Assembly: GCA_002366645.1 (NCBI GenBank)
Contig: DFBM01000115.1
Coordinates: 1 to 35,478 of the forward strand
Source: Rhodobacterales bacterium UBA3080
Lineage (GTDB): Bacteria > Pseudomonadota > Alphaproteobacteria > Rhodobacterales > Rhodobacteraceae
Length of the DNA: 35,478 nucleotides
Direction: 5' to 3'
Of this stretch, positions 24,427 through 32,868 are shown in pieces. The translations under genes were made by a program, and so were the position numbers. The notes under the pieces were generated by a model that ran no database searches, was not told the DNA's origin, and saw only the letters and a list, made by a program, of their open reading frames with translations. Position 1 is the stretch's first letter, and the number at the start of each line of letters is the position of its first letter.

Positions 24427-25218
24427 ATGAGTGTTGAGGCCAATAAATTTCTCGACCTTGGCACACGTGTATTGTCTGCCATTGCGATGATAGCCATATC
24501 CGTCACTGCCTTTTGGCTGGGGGGATATTGGGCCGTTGGTTTTATCGGGCTTGGCGCTTTGGTCATGTTGTGGGAATTCCACAAGATGCTGCGACAAGAG
24601 GACGTTCGCGGCAAGATCGACCTCGCCATCATGGTCGGCTCGGCGTCGGCTTCGGTTGTTGCTACGTTCTTGCTTGGCTGGCTTTGGGGCGCCGGCGCAT
24701 TGATCATTGGTGCCGCAGCCCTATACAAACGCGATCATGAGAACTGGTTCTGGCTGTCTTCGGGGCTTCTCTATATCGGCGCGTCGATGACCGCGATGCT
24801 GATGATATTCCTGTCGCCGGAACACGGTTTATTTGATGTTTTCTGGGTCGTACTGATAGTCGTTCTTACAGATATTGGTGGATACTTTGCTGGCCGTATC
24901 ATCGGCGGACCTAAGCTTTGGCCGGCGGTTAGTCCTAAAAAGACCTGGGCGGGTAGTGGTGGCGGATGGGTTCTGGCGCTCGTTGCAGGGCTGTTGCTCG
25001 GGATATTTGGACCTGAACCGGTATTACGTTCCATCGGGATCAGCTTTGTAATCTCGGTGGCGTCTCAAATAGGTGACCTGCTCGAATCCTGGTTGAAACG
25101 CCAAAAAGACGTTAAGGATTCCAGTGATATCATCCCGGGTCATGGAGGTCTTATGGATCGGCTTGACGGGGTTATGGCGGCGGCTCTGGTATTTGCGATT
25201 ATTCAAGGCCTCTCCTAA
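24427..25218 (+). CDS. cdsA: Phosphatidate cytidylyltransferase
   Basis: This enzyme makes CDP-diacylglycerol from phosphatidic acid and CTP, the branch point of phospholipid synthesis, in the inner membrane. The 263-residue protein has about seven hydrophobic segments. The CDP-diglyceride synthase signature appears near the end: SQIGDLLESWLKRQKDVKDS followed by DIIPGHGGLMDRLDG. DIGGYFAGRIIGGPKLWPAV and SPKKTWAGSGGG lie before it. No strong ribosome site is seen ahead of the ATG. Its TAA directly abuts the ATG of dxr. Confidence 0.96.
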   Translation: MSVEANKFLDLGTRVLSAIAMIAISVTAFWLGGYWAVGFIGLGALVMLWEFHKMLRQEDVRGKIDLAIMVGSASASVVATFLLGWLWGAGALIIGAAALYKRDHENWFWLSSGLLYIGASMTAMLMIFLSPEHGLFDVFWVVLIVVLTDIGGYFAGRIIGGPKLWPAVSPKKTWAGSGGGWVLALVAGLLLGIFGPEPVLRSIGISFVISVASQIGDLLESWLKRQKDVKDSSDIIPGHGGLMDRLDGVMAAALVFAIIQGLS

Positions 25219-26391
25219 ATGCGCAAATCCATAAGCATTTTCGGGTCCACCGGTTCGATAGGGTGCAACACCGTAGATTTGCTTGTTCGGCAGGGTGGAG
25301 CGAATGCATATAATGTAAAAGTTCTTTCGGGCGCGCGAAATGTCGAATTGCTGGCAGAGCAGGCGATAGCCCTCGGCGCTGACATGGCGGTAACCGCTGA
25401 TGAAGCCAGCTTTTCTGCGCTTACAGCAGCACTGGTAGGAAGTGGCATTCAGGCAGCAGCTGGCACCCAAGCTTTACGTGATGCAGCTTTTGAGAATGTC
25501 GATTGGGCAATGTCAGCTATAGTCGGCTCAGCGGGGTTAGCTCCAACGTTAGAGATGGCAAAAAGCGCCAAGATACTCGCGTTGGCTAACAAGGAAAGCC
25601 TAGTCTGTGCCGGAGAGTTGGTTAAGGCCACCTGTAAAAAGTCCGGATGCGTGCTACTACCGGTCGATAGCGAACATAGCGCCATATTTCAGGCGCTTTC
25701 CGGCAATGACGCACGTAATTTGTCCCGCCTGATCTTAACCGCATCGGGAGGACCGTTCAGGGAATGGTCCCTCGAACAAATGGCTACGGCAACTTTGGCG
25801 CAAGCCGTCGCTCATCCAAACTGGGATATGGGGCAGCGTATTTCTATCGATTCAGCAACAATGTTTAACAAGGCGTTGGAAATTATCGAGGCGCATCAGT
25901 TGTTTGACATCGAACCAGAGAAGATCGAGGTTGTGGTGCACCCACAATCCATCATCCATTCCATGATCGAATACAAAGATAACTCGATCATTGCCCAGCT
26001 TGGCGCTCCGGACATGCGTGGCGCAATCGGTTTTGCTCTAAACTGGCCGGAACGTCGTGCTTTGCCGGTTGAAAAGCTCGATTTCGGCTCACTTTCACGC
26101 CTCGATTTCACCCACCCTGATGAAGATAAATTTCCCGCCCTTAGATTGGCGCGTCGGGCCATGGAGATCGGCGGCGTGGCCGGAGCGGTTCTCAATGCCG
26201 CGAAGGAAACAGCGCTTGATCGTTTTATTTCAGGCGACATCGGGTTCCTTCACATGGCGCAGCTGGTTGAAAATGTTCTCGAAGATCTCCATCTTATTGC
26301 GAACACAACCAGTAGCCTTTCAGGGCTCGAAGTTGTGATGGAAGTCGACCACGAGGCGCGTGGACGCGGACGCGTCTGGTCGCCCGCATAG
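25219..26391 (+). CDS. dxr: 1-deoxy-D-xylulose-5-phosphate reductoisomerase
   Basis: This enzyme performs the first committed step of the MEP isoprenoid pathway, converting DXP to MEP with NADPH and a divalent metal. The 390-residue protein has the NADPH loop GSTGSIG at residues 9-15, LALANKESLVCAGELV near residue 115, LPVDSEHSAIFQ near residue 150 with the metal-binding Asp and Glu, TASGGPFR, and SIDSATMFNKALEIIEAH with further metal and substrate contacts. It begins with no spacer after cdsA. Its presence here supplies the precursor for undecaprenyl phosphate, though uppS itself is elsewhere. Confidence 0.97.
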   Translation: MRKSISIFGSTGSIGCNTVDLLVRQGGANAYNVKVLSGARNVELLAEQAIALGADMAVTADEASFSALTAALVGSGIQAAAGTQALRDAAFENVDWAMSAIVGSAGLAPTLEMAKSAKILALANKESLVCAGELVKATCKKSGCVLLPVDSEHSAIFQALSGNDARNLSRLILTASGGPFREWSLEQMATATLAQAVAHPNWDMGQRISIDSATMFNKALEIIEAHQLFDIEPEKIEVVVHPQSIIHSMIEYKDNSIIAQLGAPDMRGAIGFALNWPERRALPVEKLDFGSLSRLDFTHPDEDKFPALRLARRAMEIGGVAGAVLNAAKETALDRFISGDIGFLHMAQLVENVLEDLHLIANTTSSLSGLEVVMEVDHEARGRGRVWSPA

Positions 26392-26402
26392 GGGCAGGGC
26401 GA

Positions 26403-27740
26403 ATGGAACTAATTTCACAAATTCCGATTTTCGGTGGATTCATGTCAACGATGCTGGCGTTTATAATCGTCATCGGAATCGTGGTTTTTGTGCACGAATA
26501 CGGCCATTATATAGTTGGACGGTGGACTGGTATTCATGCGGAAACGTTTTCTATGGGGATGGGGCCGGTTATTTGGTCACGTGTAGACAAACGGGGGACC
26601 AAGTGGCAATTGGCTGCAGTTCCGGTCGGTGGCTACGTCAAGTTTCTAGGCGATCGCACCGCCGCTAGCGAAGCAGATTTCGAGGCTCTGGACAGTATGA
26701 CAGATGCTGAGCGAAGCCGGAGTTTTCCTGCAGCCAAAGTTTTTAACCGGGCACTGACCGTTGCGGCTGGTCCGCTTGCAAATTTCCTGCTCGCAAGTTT
26801 CATTTTTGCAGGCTTGATCTTATGGCAAGGCATCTCGACCGATACAACTAAGGTTGGTGAATTGGTGGCAACGCCCTATGAAGGTTACGATTTACGTGTT
26901 GGTGACGAGGTTTTGGAAGTTAACGGGCAAACCGTTTCAAGCTTCGGCGATGTCATCAACATTACCCTCGATATGGACACGCCTCGCGATATGGAGCTTC
27001 TGATCCAACGCGACGACTCCACGCTATATGTGACCGCTCCTTATTTACTCATCCCTGCAGTTTATAGTGTTGAACCACTCTCTGCGGCGAGTTTAGCAGG
27101 CCTACAAGAAGGGGACGTCGTTCTTGAGGCAGGTGGACAGGAAGTTGTTGCTTTCTCAGAACTGCAAGCAATCGTTCTGGCTTCTAGTGACACGGAAATC
27201 CTTCTGAAAGTCTGGCGAGACGGTTTAATTCTAGACCTGCCCATAACACCTACACTGCGTGAATTTCCTGACGGTAATGGCGGTTTTGAAGATCGCGTCA
27301 TGATTGGCGTTTATGGCGCACTGGCATTCTTGCCCGCTTCTGAAACGCCTACGCCCTGGCGCGCAGCGTATTTGGGTGTGAAGCAAACGGGTAACGTCAT
27401 TACGACCACCCTCAACAGTATCAAGCATATGTTTCTGGGGAATCTTAGCCCGACCAATCTTCAGGGTCCGGTGGGAATTGCTCAAATTTCGAAAGAGACA
27501 GCAAATCAAGGGCTTATCAGCTTTATTTCGCTAATAGCTGTAATTTCAACCGGAATTGGACTGCTAAATCTATTCCCCGTTCCGATGCTTGATGGTGGGC
27601 ATTTATTGTTTTTTGCCTACGAAGCTGTACGTGGACGGCCGCCTTCGCAAAAAACAATTCAGGCTTTGATGTCAATTGGTCTCGCCATGGTGCTGTTATT
27701 GATGGTATTTACGACCTATAACGACGTGATGAGATTGTAG
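26403..27740 (+). CDS. rseP: RIP metalloprotease RseP (site-2 protease)
   Basis: This is an inner-membrane zinc protease that cleaves transmembrane segments, classically anti-sigma factors in envelope stress and signal-peptide remnants. The 445-residue protein has HEYGH at residues 31-35 in the first membrane helix, PDZ-like domains in the periplasmic middle (LRVGDEVLEVNGQTV, LQEGDVVLEAGGQEV), and the second active-site motif NLFPVPMLDGGH at residues 389-400. A GGGCG is the only ribosome-like element ahead of the ATG. It follows dxr by 11 bases and precedes bamA by 60. Which substrate it cleaves here is unknown; no anti-sigma gene is in the window. Confidence 0.96.
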   Translation: MELISQIPIFGGFMSTMLAFIIVIGIVVFVHEYGHYIVGRWTGIHAETFSMGMGPVIWSRVDKRGTKWQLAAVPVGGYVKFLGDRTAASEADFEALDSMTDAERSRSFPAAKVFNRALTVAAGPLANFLLASFIFAGLILWQGISTDTTKVGELVATPYEGYDLRVGDEVLEVNGQTVSSFGDVINITLDMDTPRDMELLIQRDDSTLYVTAPYLLIPAVYSVEPLSAASLAGLQEGDVVLEAGGQEVVAFSELQAIVLASSDTEILLKVWRDGLILDLPITPTLREFPDGNGGFEDRVMIGVYGALAFLPASETPTPWRAAYLGVKQTGNVITTTLNSIKHMFLGNLSPTNLQGPVGIAQISKETANQGLISFISLIAVISTGIGLLNLFPVPMLDGGHLLFFAYEAVRGRPPSQKTIQALMSIGLAMVLLLMVFTTYNDVMRL

Positions 27741-27800
27741 CGTAAATACGGTAATAGCCTCGGTTTTTTTGACCGGCGGACTCAAATAGGCGGATTATTA

Positions 27801-30119
27801 ATGAAACGTGCGGCACCTGAGAAACTTGGCGTAAAAGCCTGTCTTACAAGTATTATTTTGGCAATGCCAATCGCAGCACCGGTCTTTACCACCGCGTTTA
27901 TGGCCACAGCTGCACATGCTGCAGTGATCTCTTCTATCTCGGTTCAGGGGAATCAGTTGATTCCGTCCGAGACGATTCGGGACTTCGCAGGCGTAAATCT
28001 GGGCTCAAACCTTTCGCCTGCAGATTTAAACGAAGTCGTTCGCCGACTTTATGACTCGGGCATGTTCGAAAATGTTGACCTGCGTATCTCGGGTTCAACA
28101 ATGGTTATCACCGTAGTTGAAAATCCTTCGGTCAGCGTTATCGCATTTGAAGGCAACAAAAGTTTGAAAGACGACGTTTTGTCGTCCGTTGTCAGATCAT
28201 CTGTGAGCCGTCCTTACAATCGTCTGACGGCACTTGCTGACGCTCAAACCATCTCTCAAATGTATGCCCAGGCAGGACGGATCGATGTTTCGGTTAAGCC
28301 GGTTATCATCCCTGTTTCCGAAGGACGTGTTAATCTGGTTTTCGAAATTTCCGAGGCCCCGATCGCCGGAGTAGAGCGGGTTAGCTTCATCGGCAACTCA
28401 GCATTTTCTGACGGTCGCCTGCGCGGCGTAGTGGAAACAAACGAAGATGGTGCTTTGTCGTTCCTTTTCGGTGCAAGCACAGTTGATGCGACGACAATTG
28501 CCCGTGATCGACAGAAATTAGAAGATTACTACACGAACAAAGGTTTTATCGACTTTGAGATTCTGTCCTCCGTTCCCGAACTTTCTGCTGATCGCGGAGG
28601 CTATTACCTTACGCACACCGTGTCCGAAGGTTTCAAATACGAATTTGGTGAAGCAACGATTTCCTCATCAATAAGAGGCGTTGAAACCGACGCGTTTTCG
28701 CGTTTTGTAAACATTCGCTCGGGACGCGTTTTCCAAGTAGACGATGTAAACAATGTTATTGACAAGATTGAAGCAGAAGCCGTTCGACAAGGTCTTCCGT
28801 TCCTGCGTGTTTCTCCAAACTACACAAAGAACGAAGCGAATAGGACCGTTGACGTAAACTTTGAGCTGGTTTCCGGTCGGCGGGTTTATGTCGAAAGAAT
28901 CGACATTGGAGGTAACACCGGTACGCTCGAACGCGTCGTTCGCCGGCAATTCGATTTTGTTGAAGGCGATGCGTTTAATCCGCGGAAAATGGAAGTTTCC
29001 GCTGATAAATTGCGGGCTCTGGGGATTTTTGGAGCTGCAAATGTCACGGTTCGCGAAGGGTCATCTCCTGATAAAGTTATCGTCGACGTTGACGTACAGG
29101 ATATTCCAACAGGTAGCGCCGGTTTTGGTGCTGGATACTCGTCGGAGTCCGGTTTTAGCGGCTCGCTTAGTTTAAGTGAGAAAAACTTCCTCGGACGTGG
29201 ACAGGCATTTAACCTTGAACTAAATTATGGCGAGAACGCTCAAGTTTTCTCCTTCAGTTTTACCGAACCAGCTTTAATGGATCGCGATCTATCGGCCGGA
29301 TTTGACCTTTATTATCGCCGCGCAGATCGAAGCGAGTCGTCCTTCCAATCAACTAACTACGGAGTTGAACCGACGCTCCGGTTCAATCTTGATGAAAATA
29401 CGCGCATGGGTATCAGCTACCGTTTGTCGAGCGATGAAATCCGCGATGTAGCAACTGGTGCTTCACCTGTAATTCTGGCTGACGCTGTTGGCCCGCTTGT
29501 GACGTCCGCACTCGGCGTGTCACTTTCGTATGACCGCAGAAACTCGCGCGTTTCGCCTACTTCAGGATTCATCTTGTCTTTAAATGAAGAGTTTGCAGGC
29601 TTGGGTGGCGATCTATCCTACGCTAAAACTATCGTGAAAGCGAAGGGTTACACATCCTTCTTCGACGAGAGTCTGATCTTGTCAGCTGAACTCGAGGGTG
29701 GCGCACTGGTTACCACGGACAGCTCGGACACACGCGTAACGGACCGTTTCTTCCTAGGAGGCAACAGCTTCAAAGGCTTCGCTACAGGCGGCATCGGGCC
29801 GCGTGATACAGTTGCTGATAACGACGATGCGTTGGGTGGTAACTACTATGGTATCGCGCGACTCCAAGGTACATTCCCGCTCGGGTTTGGTGAAGACGCC
29901 GGCATTTACGGCGGCGTGTTCGCGGAAGCGGGTTCGGTTTGGGATCTAGGCGACATCGGGGTGGTTGACGACGAAATGTACATCCGTGCATCTTCAGGCG
30001 TAAACTTGTTCTGGCGAACACCGATTGGGCCATTGGAATTTAGTTACGCAATTCCTTTGATGTACGAAGATGACGATATTACGCAAAAATTTAGCGTCGC
30101 GGTTTCGACTCGTTTCTAG
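27801..30119 (+). CDS. bamA: Outer membrane protein assembly factor BamA
   Basis: This is the core of the BAM complex that folds beta-barrel proteins into the outer membrane. The 772-residue precursor has a long signal peptide ending near TAAHAAV (residue about 40), several POTRA domains (for example ISSISVQGNQLIPSETIRDF, then YVERIDIGGNTGTLERVVRR), and a C-terminal Omp85 barrel with the loop-6 type VTDRFFLGGNSFKGF and a terminal aromatic residue (VAVSTRF). Length is normal. The N-terminal region before the cleavage site is longer than usual, and a second Met lies inside it. Its stop abuts the skp start. Confidence 0.97.
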   Translation: MKRAAPEKLGVKACLTSIILAMPIAAPVFTTAFMATAAHAAVISSISVQGNQLIPSETIRDFAGVNLGSNLSPADLNEVVRRLYDSGMFENVDLRISGSTMVITVVENPSVSVIAFEGNKSLKDDVLSSVVRSSVSRPYNRLTALADAQTISQMYAQAGRIDVSVKPVIIPVSEGRVNLVFEISEAPIAGVERVSFIGNSAFSDGRLRGVVETNEDGALSFLFGASTVDATTIARDRQKLEDYYTNKGFIDFEILSSVPELSADRGGYYLTHTVSEGFKYEFGEATISSSIRGVETDAFSRFVNIRSGRVFQVDDVNNVIDKIEAEAVRQGLPFLRVSPNYTKNEANRTVDVNFELVSGRRVYVERIDIGGNTGTLERVVRRQFDFVEGDAFNPRKMEVSADKLRALGIFGAANVTVREGSSPDKVIVDVDVQDIPTGSAGFGAGYSSESGFSGSLSLSEKNFLGRGQAFNLELNYGENAQVFSFSFTEPALMDRDLSAGFDLYYRRADRSESSFQSTNYGVEPTLRFNLDENTRMGISYRLSSDEIRDVATGASPVILADAVGPLVTSALGVSLSYDRRNSRVSPTSGFILSLNEEFAGLGGDLSYAKTIVKAKGYTSFFDESLILSAELEGGALVTTDSSDTRVTDRFFLGGNSFKGFATGGIGPRDTVADNDDALGGNYYGIARLQGTFPLGFGEDAGIYGGVFAEAGSVWDLGDIGVVDDEMYIRASSGVNLFWRTPIGPLEFSYAIPLMYEDDDITQKFSVAVSTRF

Positions 30120-30710
30120 ATGATTGCAACTGCGCCAGTATATAAAAACCTTCAAAAGCCCTTCCTGACGCTGTTGGCTTTCTTAGTGCTGGCATCAAGC
30201 CAGTCATTTGCTCAGTCCGATTATCCAACAGTGTTCCCACTTCCTATTCTGGTCTTGGATCAGGAAGCCTTGTTCAGTGATTCAAAACTTGGGCAGGCAA
30301 TCTTATTTGTTGGAGCTGAAAGGCGCACAGTTTTGCTCCAGGAAAGCCGTGAGATCAGCGATGCATTCGAACTCGAAGAGTTCCAGCTTACGCAAAAGAG
30401 GTCCGAGATAAGTATCGAAGAATTTAGGGTTTTATCCGATGATTTTGACGCGCGTGTGCAAGCGACAAGAGAAAGCCAGCTAACCAAAGACGTCGAACTA
30501 CAGCAGTATATTGACGGTCAATCACACCGTTTCCTGGTGTTGGCAGCACCTTATCTAAGCAATCTGATGTTGAAATATCAGGCCAGTGCAATTGTCGACC
30601 AAAGATCAGTTCTTTTGTTTGACCGCAAAATGGATATAACACGCGAAGCAATTGAATTGCTTGATCTGGCGTTCGAAGAGAGCCCCGATATGGCTAGGGA
30701 AGAGGAATAG
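30120..30710 (+). CDS. skp: OmpH/Skp family periplasmic chaperone
   Basis: This 196-residue protein has a signal peptide (FLTLLAFLVLASSQSFAQS) cleaved near residue 33. It then has the OmpH pattern: a short strand, LPILVLDQEALFSDSKLGQA, and a long helical middle with heptad-like charged residues (RRTVLLQESREISDAFELEE), closing with a short strand pair (AIVDQRSVLLFDR). Skp holds unfolded outer-membrane proteins during passage to BamA. Sequence conservation is low in this family, so the call rests on position after bamA, signal peptide and helical layout. It starts with no spacer after bamA. A lpxD gene does not follow. Confidence 0.88.
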   Translation: MIATAPVYKNLQKPFLTLLAFLVLASSQSFAQSDYPTVFPLPILVLDQEALFSDSKLGQAILFVGAERRTVLLQESREISDAFELEEFQLTQKRSEISIEEFRVLSDDFDARVQATRESQLTKDVELQQYIDGQSHRFLVLAAPYLSNLMLKYQASAIVDQRSVLLFDRKMDITREAIELLDLAFEESPDMAREEE

Positions 30711-30713
30711 AAC

Positions 30714-31196
30714 ATGTCCGACAATACGTCGATTGAAGCTAGTAGTTCAGATATTTCGGAGATCATGCGAATTCTGCCACACCGCTATCCGTTTCTTTTG
30801 ATAGATGCGGTTAAGGAAATTCAGGTCAACGAATCTGCGATCGGCATCAAAATGGTCACGATCAACGAGCCACATTTTCAGGGGCATTTTCCAGAGAAAC
30901 CCGTCATGCCGGGCGTTCTGATCGTCGAGGCTATGGCGCAAACTTCTGGCGTTCTGGTTGGGAAAACGCTGGATTTGGTCGACAAAGGCATGTTGGTCTA
31001 TTTTATGTCGATGGACAAAGTGAAGTTCCGGCAAATTGTTAAACCGGGAGATGTTCTGGAGTTGCACGTAAAGGTTCTACGTGGCCGTGGTAAAATTTGG
31101 AAATTCTGGGGTGAGGGAAAAGTCGACGACACAGTAGTCGCTGAAGCCGAATTTACGGCTATGATTGTGCCCCCCGAAGACAAAAATAAGCAATAA
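30714..31196 (+). CDS. fabZ: 3-hydroxyacyl-[acyl-carrier-protein] dehydratase FabZ
   Basis: This hot-dog-fold enzyme dehydrates 3-hydroxyacyl-ACP in fatty-acid elongation. The 160-residue protein has LPHRYPFLLIDAV near residue 21 and the catalytic pair His58 and Glu72 within GHFPEKPVMPGVLIVEAMAQ. Its length is typical. GAGGA precedes the ATG with good spacing. Lying beside lpxA it competes for 3-hydroxymyristoyl-ACP, the substrate of LpxA, which balances phospholipid against lipid A. Confidence 0.97.
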   Translation: MSDNTSIEASSSDISEIMRILPHRYPFLLIDAVKEIQVNESAIGIKMVTINEPHFQGHFPEKPVMPGVLIVEAMAQTSGVLVGKTLDLVDKGMLVYFMSMDKVKFRQIVKPGDVLELHVKVLRGRGKIWKFWGEGKVDDTVVAEAEFTAMIVPPEDKNKQ

Positions 31197-31198
31197 CC

Positions 31199-32008
31199 AT
31201 GTCCGTTGATCCAACAGCAATCATCCACCCTTCAAGCATCGTTGAAGAGGGGGCCACCATCGGACCCGACTGCAAAGTAGGGCCATTTTGTCTGGTAGGG
31301 CCAGATGTGGTTTTGGGGCGTGCGGTAGAACTGTTAAGTCACGTAGTTGTCACCGGAAACACGACTATCGGTGATGCCACACGTATCTGGCCAACCGCGT
31401 CAGTCGGACATCAACCTCAGGATCTGAAGTTCCGTGGAGAAAAGACCCGCCTTGAAATTGGAGCGCGTTGTATGATTCGTGAAGGCGTTTCTATTAATCC
31501 AGGCACCGAGGGTGGAACCGGAATTACAAGAATTGGCGATAACTGTTTGTTTATGCTCGGTTCACATGTTGGACACGACAGCAATGTAGGTAACAATGTT
31601 ATTCTAGCCAACCATGCGTCAATCGCAGGGCACGTGACCGTCGGAGATGACGCTATATTCGGTGCACTTAGCGGAGCTCATCAGTTCGTACAAATTGGCA
31701 AAGGCGCAATAATCGGTGCTCTTTCAGCGGTGGTTAACGATGTGATCCCATATGGTATGGCTGTACCGCAAAAAACTGAACTCGGCGGACTGAATCTCGT
31801 CGGTCTTAAACGTCGCGGCGCGGATAAAGCCTCGATAAACGCATTGCGGATAGCGTTCGGTGAAATATTTGAAGGCAACGGAACACTTAAAGACCGTGCC
31901 GCGAATGCAAAAACAACATATGCCGGAAACCAACTGGTAGAAGACGTCGCCGATTTCCTTTTGTCCGAAAGCTCGAGGTCGTTCCTGTTGCCCAAAAGTG
32001 ACGTCTAA
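31199..32008 (+). CDS. lpxA: UDP-N-acetylglucosamine O-acyltransferase
   Basis: LpxA starts lipid A synthesis by adding a 3-hydroxyacyl chain to UDP-GlcNAc. The 269-residue protein has the left-handed beta-helix hexapeptides (for example IIHPSSIVEEGATIGPDCKV, then repeated isoleucine- or valine-led hexads), the catalytic His126 in GSHVGHDSNVG, and a helical C-terminal domain (GLNLVGLKRRGADKASINAL). It starts two bases after fabZ without a ribosome site of its own, so translation is likely coupled. It acts in the cytoplasm as a trimer by family. Confidence 0.97.
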   Translation: MSVDPTAIIHPSSIVEEGATIGPDCKVGPFCLVGPDVVLGRAVELLSHVVVTGNTTIGDATRIWPTASVGHQPQDLKFRGEKTRLEIGARCMIREGVSINPGTEGGTGITRIGDNCLFMLGSHVGHDSNVGNNVILANHASIAGHVTVGDDAIFGALSGAHQFVQIGKGAIIGALSAVVNDVIPYGMAVPQKTELGGLNLVGLKRRGADKASINALRIAFGEIFEGNGTLKDRAANAKTTYAGNQLVEDVADFLLSESSRSFLLPKSDV

Positions 32009-32010
32009 TC

Positions 32011-32868
32011 ATGGTCAACACACGAAAAGTTTGGCGGGATGGTCTAGCAATTATCGCCGGCCGGGGTTCGTTACCGCAGCTTTTAGCTGAAAAATGTCGT
32101 GATGACGGTTTGCCTTATATCGTAGTTGAACTTGAAAATGTTCCACTCAATTGGCTGGGTAAACATCCAATAATTCACGCAAGACTTGAGCATCAAGATC
32201 ACCTATTGGCCAGCATAAGAAAGGCGCATTGTGATCATGTTGTTCTTGCAGGTGGAATGGAACGGATTCCTTTTGACGCTACTGAGCTCGACGAAAAAGG
32301 CAAGGAACTTGCGAGTTTGTTAGCATCTTCAAAGTTTGAAGGTGATGACGGAACACTTCGAGCAATTATTTCTTATCTGGAAAGCAACGACCTTAATGTC
32401 GTCGCTGCGCATGATATCGTGACCGAATTGGTTCCAGAACCCGGTGTTTTAACCAAAACAAGCCCGTCCAGTGCGGATCAAGCGGACGCAGTAAGGGCTA
32501 GCGAAATTGTTAAGGCTATCGGAAAAGTGGACGTCGGGCAGAGCGCTGTGGTTGGACAGGGAATTTGCTTGGCACTGGAAAGCATTTCCGGCACGGACCA
32601 TATGTTAAGTTTCGCAGCGCTTCACAGGAAAAACTTCCTTCCCGATCCATCTGGGTCGGCGGGTTTATTATTTAAGGCGCCCAAACCGGATCAAGATCGT
32701 CGCGTAGACCTTCCAGCAATTGGACCGGACACTGTCCGTCGTGCCAGCGAGGCCGGATTAGCCGGTGTTGTGGTCGAAGCCGGTGGTGTCATGATCCTTG
32801 AGCCTGAGGAGACCATTAAACTTGCGGATGATCTAGGTCTGTTTTTGTGGGTTAGGCCTGCTGTATGA
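32011..32868 (+). CDS. lpxI: UDP-2,3-diacylglucosamine pyrophosphatase LpxI
   Basis: LpxI (DUF1009) hydrolyses UDP-2,3-diacylglucosamine to lipid X. It replaces LpxH in alphaproteobacteria. The 285-residue protein has the family opening LAIIAGRGSLPQLLAEKCRD, AGGMERIPF, HDIVTELVPEPGVLT, and the C-terminal ALHRKNFLPDPSG and AGLAGVVVEAGGVMILEPEE blocks. It starts two bases after lpxA and overlaps lpxB by four bases (ATGA). This gene supports the alphaproteobacterial assignment of the window. Confidence 0.95.
   Translation: MVNTRKVWRDGLAIIAGRGSLPQLLAEKCRDDGLPYIVVELENVPLNWLGKHPIIHARLEHQDHLLASIRKAHCDHVVLAGGMERIPFDATELDEKGKELASLLASSKFEGDDGTLRAIISYLESNDLNVVAAHDIVTELVPEPGVLTKTSPSSADQADAVRASEIVKAIGKVDVGQSAVVGQGICLALESISGTDHMLSFAALHRKNFLPDPSGSAGLLFKAPKPDQDRRVDLPAIGPDTVRRASEAGLAGVVVEAGGVMILEPEETIKLADDLGLFLWVRPAV

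Noticed and set aside
27741..27800. A TTGACC in the rseP-bamA gap as an internal promoter.
   Set aside because: No -10 element lies at an acceptable distance; bamA is most simply read from the operon.
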